DNA from: Tolypothrix bouteillei VB521301
GTDB taxonomy: Bacteria; Cyanobacteriota; Cyanobacteriia; Cyanobacteriales; Nostocaceae
Reading direction: 5' to 3'
DNA: 64,000 bases
Assembly (NCBI RefSeq): GCF_000760695.4
Contig: NZ_JHEG04000001.1
Location: 5,276,204-5,340,203, forward strand
Position numbers and translations under genes: made by a program. A model generated the notes under the pieces. It searched no databases and was not told the origin of the DNA. It saw only the letters and a program-made list of their open reading frames with translations. Positions 57,743-64,000 of the stretch are shown one piece after another; the first letter of the stretch is position 1, and every line of letters starts with the position of its first letter.

Positions 57743-58084
57743 ATGTACGACACGGATACGCGAAAGGTTTTATCAGCACTGTGTCATGGAGCAATTTTCT
57801 TCAACTTTCTCTTTGTTTCAATCGGTCTGCCTATTATCATCCTGTTCGCTACTCAAGATCCTGTTGTTAAGGAAAATGCCAAAGAAGCTATCAATTTCCA
57901 CCTTAATGTATGGTTGTATGGAATTATAATTGGAGCTTTGGTTGTTGCCAGCTTTGGGTTACTGGGTTTTGTTGGATTCTTGTGGTTTTTAGTTCATTGG
58001 GGACTAACAATTTGGGCGCTTTTCCATGTTCTAAGCAATTCTGAAACAGCTTTCCGTTATCCCTTCATCTTCCGAATTGTGTAA
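57743..58084 (+). CDS. DUF4870 membrane protein
   Basis: 113 residues with about three hydrophobic helices (about 15-35, 50-75, 80-100) and the DUF4870 sequence pattern: LCHGAIFF near the start, VKENAKEAINFHLNVWLY and the C-terminal aromatic FRYPFIFRIV. Function unknown; it is a small inner-membrane protein. GGGAG eight bases upstream of ATG 57743 supports the start. It is a separate plus-strand unit diverging from prfC. Confidence 0.87.
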   Translation: MYDTDTRKVLSALCHGAIFFNFLFVSIGLPIIILFATQDPVVKENAKEAINFHLNVWLYGIIIGALVVASFGLLGFVGFLWFLVHWGLTIWALFHVLSNSETAFRYPFIFRIV

Positions 58085-58522
58085 CAGTGACCGCCTTAGC
58101 TGCGAATAACGATCGGTTAATTCCCCAATCATTTTCACGACTCGTACCATATGTGTACCCGGTCTTGTGTGTAAGTAAATTCTATCGGTTTTGAAATCTG
58201 TTTGGGGTTGGCAATGCCAACCCTAATGTATCCTTATTGCCTTTTAGGTAACTTGCAAACCAAGGGCTGCTAACGGATAAAAAATAACTATTAATTTTTA
58301 ATAAGTTTTTTAGTTAAGAAATTCAGGGAACTTTTAATATTTAAGCCTTAGGACCTAGCTGTAAAATACAAAATTGCCCCACAACGTCATCAGCAGTAGG
58401 GCAGAGGAAGTTAAGCGCTTTTTGTAGTGTCACTGACTACAGAACGTTTTAACCTTGCCTTTGTGACGCTTTGTTTTGTGTCCATTATCCATTAAATTTT
58501 TAGTTCGGGTTTACAAAATTTT
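58085..58522. other. Gene-free spacer with one palindrome
   Basis: Contains GGGTTGGCAATGCCAACCC (58205-58223), a perfect 9-bp stem with a single unpaired base, possibly the terminator of the DUF4870 gene. The remainder holds the hemB upstream region without a recognisable regulator site. Confidence 0.55.
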
Positions 58523-59506
58523 ATGTTTCCAACTCATCGTCCTCGCCGTTTGCGTGCTCATTCACAACTGCGCCGCATGGTACGTGAAACCGTACTAACC
58601 ACAAACGATCTGATTTACCCCCTATTTGCCGTACCTGGGGAAGGTATTGCTCATGAAGTAAAATCTATGCCCGGTGTCTTCCAACTTTCGATAGATAAAA
58701 TTGTGGAAGAAGCAAAAGAGGTTTACGATCTGGGCATCCCTGCCATCATTTTGTTTGGAATTCCTGCAGATAAAGACGTAGATGCCACAGGTGCATGGCA
58801 TGATTGCGGAATAGTACAAAAAGCGGCTACAGCCGTTAAAGAAGTAGTACCAGATTTGATCGTTGTTGCTGACACCTGTTTGTGCGAGTATACAAGTCAC
58901 GGTCACTGCGGTTATTTGCAAGTGGGCGATTTGACAGGACGGGTTTTAAATGACCCGACTTTAGAATTACTCAAGAAAACGGCAGTTTCTCAAGCAAAGG
59001 CTGGTGCGGATATCATTGCTCCTTCTGGAATGATGGATGGCTTTGTACAAGCAATTCGCAGTGGTTTGGATGAAGCGGGATTCCAAGACACACCAATTCT
59101 GTCCTATGCTGCTAAGTACGCTTCGGCTTATTACGGTCCTTTCCGCGATGCAGCAGATTCTGCTCCACAGTTTGGCGATCGCAGAACTTATCAAATGGAC
59201 CCCGGTAACGCCCGTGAAGCCCTCAAGGAAATTGACCTAGATATCGCTGAAGGTGCTGATATGCTTATGGTGAAACCCGCTTTGGCATACATGGATATTA
59301 TTTGGAGAGTCAAGGAAGCTAGCAACTTACCTGTTGCTGCTTATAACGTCTCTGGCGAGTATTCCATGGTGAAAGCAGCTGCACTCAATGGTTGGATTGA
59401 CGAACAGCGTGTGGTTATGGAGACTTTAATCGGTTTCAAGCGTGCTGGTGCTGACTTGATACTGACTTACCATGCTAAAGATGCTGCACGGTGGTTGCAA
59501 CAATAG
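58523..59506 (+). CDS. hemB: Porphobilinogen synthase (ALA dehydratase)
   Basis: 327 residues. It condenses two 5-aminolevulinate molecules to porphobilinogen for haem, chlorophyll and bilins. The cysteine zinc site [14 protein letters not shown] (about 119-132) is complete, and both Schiff-base Lys are present in SYAAKYAS (about 199) and MVKPAL (about 252). Downstream YNVSGEY and TYHAKD motifs are standard. Length and start [11 protein letters not shown] are typical of cyanobacteria. It stands alone. Confidence 0.97.
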   Translation: MFPTHRPRRLRAHSQLRRMVRETVLTTNDLIYPLFAVPGEGIAHEVKSMPGVFQLSIDKIVEEAKEVYDLGIPAIILFGIPADKDVDATGAWHDCGIVQKAATAVKEVVPDLIVVADTCLCEYTSHGHCGYLQVGDLTGRVLNDPTLELLKKTAVSQAKAGADIIAPSGMMDGFVQAIRSGLDEAGFQDTPILSYAAKYASAYYGPFRDAADSAPQFGDRRTYQMDPGNAREALKEIDLDIAEGADMLMVKPALAYMDIIWRVKEASNLPVAAYNVSGEYSMVKAAALNGWIDEQRVVMETLIGFKRAGADLILTYHAKDAARWLQQ

Positions 59507-59894
59507 CAAATAATAGCAGTCAACTAAGCAACGCATTTGGTAACGGATGAGATAACGGATATCGGATGGGCAAATCGGCTTATAGATTGCTCATACGCAT
59601 GACTGTTACAAATCCGTTGCCATATTTGTTTCAAGGGTTCACGGAATAGTGATGTTCCTGCTAGAAGGTAAAATTTTTCGATTGAGAGTGCTGGAGTATG
59701 CGATTATTCTTTATATAAAGAGATAAATTCCGCTCTTTTAACGTCTTGGGCAAGCATACACATAGAATCGCCCGTTTGCCAGATACGCAACTAATAGATT
59801 ATAAAATAATATAGTTAATAAATAATCTTTGTTGGCTTTAATAGGTCAACTGATTTACTAAATAAGTACTTAGTAAAAAAGGGAGCATTGGGGT
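59507..59894. other. Gene-free spacer
   Basis: AT-rich, especially 59700-59890. I see no RNA, coding frame or clear operator. It contains the XRE regulator's upstream region. Confidence 0.5.
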
Positions 59895-60206
59895 ATGGAT
59901 ATGCAAGTCCTGAGAGAGCGTGCGGGACTTAGTCGTGCAGAGGTTGCCTTCAGGCTTGCAATCAGTGAAACGAGCGTCCGCAATTGGGAAGCAGGACGTA
60001 CAGAACCCACGATGACACCAAAAAAATATCTAGAAGCTCTGCGGCTATTCAAATGCACGCCTGAAGAACTCGCCGGTGCTAGTGAAAAATCTATTAATCA
60101 GCGACACAAGCGCAAACCAGGAAGACCGAGAAGGTTTCCAGAAAATTCAATGAGTCAAGTCAATCAAGTGTCTGATACACCTAGCTTGATATACAGCGAC
60201 CAGTGA
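59895..60206 (+). CDS. XRE-type HTH regulator with AT-hook-like tail
   Basis: 103 residues. An XRE helix-turn-helix (about 3-58: LRERAGLSRAEVAFRLAISETSVRNWEAGRTEPTM...) is followed by a basic segment KRKPGRPRRF (about 75-84), which has the Gly-Arg-Pro core of an AT-hook. It is a DNA-binding regulator, possibly binding AT-rich targets with both elements; targets unknown. It lies about 140 bp upstream of pdhB on the same strand, but repeats lie between, so co-transcription is uncertain. Confidence 0.85.
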   Translation: MDMQVLRERAGLSRAEVAFRLAISETSVRNWEAGRTEPTMTPKKYLEALRLFKCTPEELAGASEKSINQRHKRKPGRPRRFPENSMSQVNQVSDTPSLIYSDQ

Positions 60207-60349
60207 GAAGGAGACAACGCGGACAAGGTGGAATAATTTATGACTGGCGATTGATGACAAATAACAAATGACTAACTCGTGTGTTTGCTCACCAATATAG
60301 GAGCAGATGCACGATAAGATTCTAAAGACAATGTTTCAATAAAAGTCCA

Positions 60350-61333
60350 ATGGCAGAAACACTATTCTTCAACGCTTTACGAGAAGCCATTGATGAAGAA
60401 ATGGCTCGTGATTCAACTGTATTTGTTCTTGGGGAAGATGTCGGTCACTACGGCGGTTCCTACAAAGTTACCAAGGACTTATACCAAAAGTATGGGGAAC
60501 TCAGGCTTTTAGATACTCCCATAGCCGAAAACAGCTTTACTGGCTTGGCTGTGGGTGCAGCAATGACTGGGTTGCGACCGATTGTTGAAGGTATGAACAT
60601 GGGCTTTTTGCTGCTCGCTTTCAACCAAATCGCTAACAACGCCGGGATGTTGCGTTATACCTCTGGTGGTAACTTTAAAATCCCAATGGTCATTCGCGGA
60701 CCCGGTGGTGTGGGAAGACAGTTGGGGGCGGAACACTCGCAACGTTTAGAAGCTTACTTCCAAGCAGTTCCTGGGTTGAAAATTGTAGCCTGCTCCACAC
60801 CATACAACGCTAAAGGGCTTTTAAAATCCGCAATTCGCGATGATAACCCCGTGTTATTTTTTGAACACGTTCTGCTTTATAACTTGAAAGAGGATTTGCC
60901 AGACCAAGAATATTTTCTGCCTTTGGATAAAGCAGAAGTTGTGCGTCGCGGAAAGGATGTTACAATACTGACCTATTCGCGGATGCGCCATCACGTGATG
61001 CAAGCAGTAAAAACTTTAGAAAAAGAAGGTTATGACCCGGAAGTGATCGATTTGATATCACTTAAACCACTAGATTTTGATACTATTGGTGCATCTGTAA
61101 GAAAAACACATCGCGTGATTATTGTGGAAGAGTGCATGAGAACAGGAGGCGTTGCAGCAGAGTTAATCGCCTCGATTAATGACCGTCTATTTGATGAATT
61201 AGATGCACCTGTACTGCGACTTTCTTCTCAAGATATTCCCACGCCATACAACGGGACTTTAGAAAGGTTGACAATTGTTCAACCAGAACAAATCGTTGAA
61301 GCTGTCGAGAAAATGGTAGCGGTACGCGTTTAA
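60350..61333 (+). CDS. pdhB: Pyruvate dehydrogenase E1 beta subunit
   Basis: 327 residues of the transketolase-like pyrimidine-binding fold: [18 protein letters not shown] (about 27-44), the TPP-binding Glu in [17 protein letters not shown], and [16 protein letters not shown] and the C-terminal [12 protein letters not shown]. With PdhA it decarboxylates pyruvate and passes acetyl to E2. The alpha subunit gene is not in the window, usual for cyanobacteria, where pdh genes are dispersed. ATG 60350; heptamer-like repeats occur upstream near 60250. Confidence 0.95.
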   Translation: MAETLFFNALREAIDEEMARDSTVFVLGEDVGHYGGSYKVTKDLYQKYGELRLLDTPIAENSFTGLAVGAAMTGLRPIVEGMNMGFLLLAFNQIANNAGMLRYTSGGNFKIPMVIRGPGGVGRQLGAEHSQRLEAYFQAVPGLKIVACSTPYNAKGLLKSAIRDDNPVLFFEHVLLYNLKEDLPDQEYFLPLDKAEVVRRGKDVTILTYSRMRHHVMQAVKTLEKEGYDPEVIDLISLKPLDFDTIGASVRKTHRVIIVEECMRTGGVAAELIASINDRLFDELDAPVLRLSSQDIPTPYNGTLERLTIVQPEQIVEAVEKMVAVRV

Positions 61334-61462
61334 GAGGAGGATTGGGAATTGGGAACTGGAAATTGGGTTAGTATAAAATGACTCAAATCCTAATACCCAA
61401 TTCCTAATCGCCATTTGCTCTCAAACAACGCTATCATAGCCTTTGTCGCAGCGAGTGAGAGT

Positions 61463-62875
61463 ATGCAAAGACAGCGATCGCTACTATTCTTGATATCTAT
61501 TATGGTTGTTGCCGCTATTGCGGTGATAGCACTTATTCCCGTACCTTTAGGGTTAGACTTGCGCGGAGGTTCGCAGCTAACAATTGAGGTGAAAACAACA
61601 CCAGAAATTCAGCAAATTACTGAAAGAGAATTGGCTGCTGTAAAAAGTGTTGTTGAAGGTCGTATCAACGGTCTGGGGGTTTCCGAACCCGTGATTCAAA
61701 CGGTAGGTACGAATAAAATTTTAGTGCAGCTACCTGGCGTGAACGACCCAGAACAAGCAGAACGAGTGCTGGGAGGTACAGCACAGCTAGAGTTTCGCAC
61801 CCAAAAGCCCAAGACCGAAGCTCAACTCTTTGCCCTTCAAAGTTCTAGATTTCAATTGAAAGCAAAGCAAGATGAACTGAGAAAGAGCAAAGACAAAGCT
61901 GCTATTGACAAAAATCAACAAGAATTAAAAAATAACACGAGTGCAATTGCAGAATTATTTGAAAGTACAAAGCCACCTTTAACTGGGAAATACCTTAAAG
62001 ATGCTTACGGCGAACCCACTCAAGGCAATGATTGGAATGTTGCCATTCGCTTCGATCCTCAAGGTGGAGAATTATTTGCCGATCTGACGAAAAAACTGGC
62101 AGGTACCGGACGCAGTATTGGTATTTTCTTAGACAATGAACTTATTAGCGCTCCTACTGTAGGACCGGAATTTGCTACAGCTGGTATTACTGGCGGTGCG
62201 GCTGTAATTACAGGTCGGTTTACCCCGCAACAAGCGAATGATTTGGGGGTACAACTGCGTGGTGGTTCGTTACCAGTACCCGTAGAAATTGGTGAAATCC
62301 GAACTGTTGGAGCAACCTTGGGTAAAGACAGTATACAAAGCAGTATTTATGCTGGTATTGGTGGTTTGTCGTTAGTATTAATATTTATGATAGTGTACTA
62401 CCGACTGCCCGGAGTCATCGCGGACATATCACTATTAATATATTCTCTTTTAAGTTGGGCAGCTTTTGCGCTGTTAGGAGTCACACTAACATTGCCAGGT
62501 ATTGCCGGCTTTATCCTCAGTATTGGTATGGCAGTTGATGCCAATGTCCTAATTTTTGAGCGAACTCGAGAAGAATTGCGGGCTGGTAAATCTTTGTATC
62601 GTTCTGTAGAATCCGGTTTTTATCGTGCATTCTCCAGTATCTTAGATAGTAACGTCACGACATGGATTGCTTGTGCAGCACTGTTTTGGTTGGGCTCTGG
62701 CTTGGTTAAAGGCTTTGCCCTAACTCTGGCTTTAGGAGTGGCGGTCAGTATGTTCACAGCAATCACCTGCAGTCGCACATTCATGTTTTTGGCAATTTCT
62801 TTCCCCTCATTGCGGAAACCGGAACTTTTTTGTCCGAACCTGCCAGTGACGAATAAGGCAGAGGTGGCTCAATGA
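61463..62875 (+). CDS. secD: Protein translocase subunit SecD
   Basis: About 470 residues. One N-terminal helix (about 6-28), a P1 periplasmic domain with [10 protein letters not shown] at its start, a charged linker (about 145-175), and a C-terminal five-helix block (about 307-455). It acts with SecF on SecYEG, using the membrane potential to help export and membrane insertion. I chose ATG 61463 ([12 protein letters not shown]) over TTG 61415, since the earlier codons lack a signal character and a ribosome-binding site. The stop overlaps the secF start (ATGA), so translation is coupled. Confidence 0.95.
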   Translation: MQRQRSLLFLISIMVVAAIAVIALIPVPLGLDLRGGSQLTIEVKTTPEIQQITERELAAVKSVVEGRINGLGVSEPVIQTVGTNKILVQLPGVNDPEQAERVLGGTAQLEFRTQKPKTEAQLFALQSSRFQLKAKQDELRKSKDKAAIDKNQQELKNNTSAIAELFESTKPPLTGKYLKDAYGEPTQGNDWNVAIRFDPQGGELFADLTKKLAGTGRSIGIFLDNELISAPTVGPEFATAGITGGAAVITGRFTPQQANDLGVQLRGGSLPVPVEIGEIRTVGATLGKDSIQSSIYAGIGGLSLVLIFMIVYYRLPGVIADISLLIYSLLSWAAFALLGVTLTLPGIAGFILSIGMAVDANVLIFERTREELRAGKSLYRSVESGFYRAFSSILDSNVTTWIACAALFWLGSGLVKGFALTLALGVAVSMFTAITCSRTFMFLAISFPSLRKPELFCPNLPVTNKAEVAQ

Positions 62876-63852
62876 AACTCAGTATTAACAAATCAAGAGG
62901 GCTTTGGTGGATTGTTTCTTCCGTCATTATTCTTGCCGGTATCATCTCAATGGTGATTTCTTGGCAGCAACTTGGTTCTCCCCTGCGTCCGAGTCTCGAT
63001 TTTGTTGGTGGTACGCGCTTGCAGTTTGAACGGGATTGCTCTCAAACCACTAACTGCGCTACACCTATTGATATTAATGTGGTTCGGGACGTTGCAAAAG
63101 CCCAAGGTTTGGGTGATAGCAGTATCCAAGTTATTGCTGATAAGGAAACGGGTAAAGACAATGGTGTTCTCATTCGGACAAAAACTTTAACGCCCGAACA
63201 ACGGACTCAGTTACAGAATGCTATCAGCGAGAAAATTGGTGCTTTCGATCCGCAGAAGAATCAAATTGACACGGTCGGTCCTACTATTGGTCAAGAACTG
63301 TTTAGATCCGGTATTATCGCTCTGGTAGTATCTTTCCTCGGTATTATCATCTACATGGCTGTACGCTTCCAATGGGACTATGCCGTGTTTGCGATCGTGG
63401 CTTTATTTCATGACGTGCTAATTACGGTCGGGATTTTCTCAATTTTAGGTTTGGTTGCAGGTACGGAAGCTGATAGCCTTTTTATCGTTGCTCTACTGAC
63501 AATTACAGGTTTTTCAGTTAACGATACTGTGGTGATTTACGATCGCATTCGCGAAACCCTCAAAATTAATCCCAACCTTTCCTTTGCAGCAATTGTGGAT
63601 GATGCAGTCAATCAAACCTTAGCAAGATCTATCAATACAACACTCACCGTACTGCTCACATTACTTGCTATCTTTCTTTTTGGGGGAGAAACACTTCACA
63701 ATTTTGCTTTAGCACTCATCATTGGTTTTACAGCAGGAGCTTATTCCAGCATTTTCATTGCCAGTACTCTTCTGTGCTGGTGGCGAGAACGCAATGGCGA
63801 ATCAGCACTCACCAATCCTACTGACTCAGTCGATGCTTCAGCTGATAGTTAG
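62872..63852 (+). CDS. secF: Protein translocase subunit SecF
   Basis: 326 residues. A first helix (about 10-31), the P4 domain with [13 protein letters not shown], and five more helices (about 140-300), with the family motif [15 protein letters not shown]. It partners SecD, whose stop it overlaps by four bases. The stop codon TAG is part of a TTAGTGG heptamer repeat that continues downstream. Confidence 0.96.
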   Translation: MKLSINKSRGLWWIVSSVIILAGIISMVISWQQLGSPLRPSLDFVGGTRLQFERDCSQTTNCATPIDINVVRDVAKAQGLGDSSIQVIADKETGKDNGVLIRTKTLTPEQRTQLQNAISEKIGAFDPQKNQIDTVGPTIGQELFRSGIIALVVSFLGIIIYMAVRFQWDYAVFAIVALFHDVLITVGIFSILGLVAGTEADSLFIVALLTITGFSVNDTVVIYDRIRETLKINPNLSFAAIVDDAVNQTLARSINTTLTVLLTLLAIFLFGGETLHNFALALIIGFTAGAYSSIFIASTLLCWWRERNGESALTNPTDSVDASADS

Positions 63853-64000
63853 TGGTTAGTGGTTAGTCTAACCCCTGTAGGCGGTGAGACCAGTGCTGCA
63901 GGCAGGTCTCCCGCGCCCTGGCGACTGGCAAACCCGTATAGCCCTTACGGGCATAGTCCAAAGGCATCGCGGAGCGTGTGCCTTGCACATAGCGTCTGTG
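63847..64000. repeat. TTAGTGG heptamers and palindromic repeats at window end
   Basis: TTAGTGG heptamers (63847-63868) begin at the secF stop. Then follow small palindromes resembling the GGCGGG/CCCGCC-type elements in fragmentary form and the stem GCCCTTACGGGC (63942-63953). No gene is visible; the element continues beyond the window. Confidence 0.6.

Noticed and set aside
57595..57870. Frame of 91 codons overlapping the DUF4870 gene
   Set aside because: It runs in another frame through the DUF4870 start, lacks a ribosome-binding site and has no family character.

Overview
The window is chromosomal DNA of a filamentous, probably heterocyst-forming cyanobacterium (Nostocales). Evidence: very frequent HIP1 octamers (GCGATCGC), heptameric STRR repeats of the TTAGCCA and ATTCATA kind, several families of small palindromic elements, PEP-CTERM proteins, an SLH-domain porin, a kinase-AAA-GAF signalling giant, Uma2 endonucleases, and cyanobacterial-type hemB, pdhB, sat, prfC and secDF. 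Only one RNA gene is visible, a tRNA-Phe(GAA). Genes are mostly single or in short operons, separated by unusually repeat-rich spacers.

Region 1 (1-10.5 kb, plus strand) looks like a phospho-signalling island: the end of a small protein overlapping a DUF692/MNIO-like barrel gene; a helical protein of unknown function; a PknG-type kinase (zinc ribbons, kinase, TPR); a double-zinc-ribbon PP2C phosphatase; a HEAT-like protein; a second copy of the small protein; a vWA protein with a threonine-rich tail; a zinc-ribbon FHA protein; and a four-helix membrane protein with the topology of mycobacterial GlnX. Writer, eraser and reader domains, a MIDAS scaffold and a membrane sensor are encoded side by side, which recalls the actinobacterial PknG/GarA/GlnX circuit and TerY-type kinase-phosphatase-vWA triads.

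Region 2 (10.6-29.5 kb): sat; a Tat-exported caspase-fold protein with the catalytic dyad replaced by Tyr/Ser; a secreted tyrosinase; mtnP; a decayed IS5-type transposase; a 1689-residue single-module synthetase (split pseudo-Asub, acyl-adenylating domain, ketoreductase, pseudo-Asub, carrier, thioesterase); an SDR; a divergent topoisomerase I; two Uma2 proteins; and an MFS transporter. A decayed copy of the synthetase 3' end lies inverted near 23.3 kb.

Region 3 (29.5-47 kb): a 2055-residue kinase-AAA-GAF-PAS-GGDEF-EAL protein; a 399-bp terminal-inverted-repeat element; Uma2; tRNA-Phe; a znuACB zinc operon behind a Fur/Zur-type palindrome and next to an SLH porin; an RqcH/NFACT homologue; and a kinase/histidine-kinase fusion that seems to have lost its middle, including the H-box.

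Region 4 (47-64 kb): tandem PEP-CTERM proteins, a GT4 glycosyltransferase of sucrose-phosphate-synthase type, a long gene-free stretch, an RRM protein, an M48-like membrane protein with a broken HEXXH, prfC, a DUF4870 protein, hemB, an XRE/AT-hook regulator, pdhB and secDF. Tandem repeats repeatedly touch genes: several reading frames end inside heptamer repeats, and one GGACAAGG/CTCCCC-type repeat is translated inside the M48-like gene.
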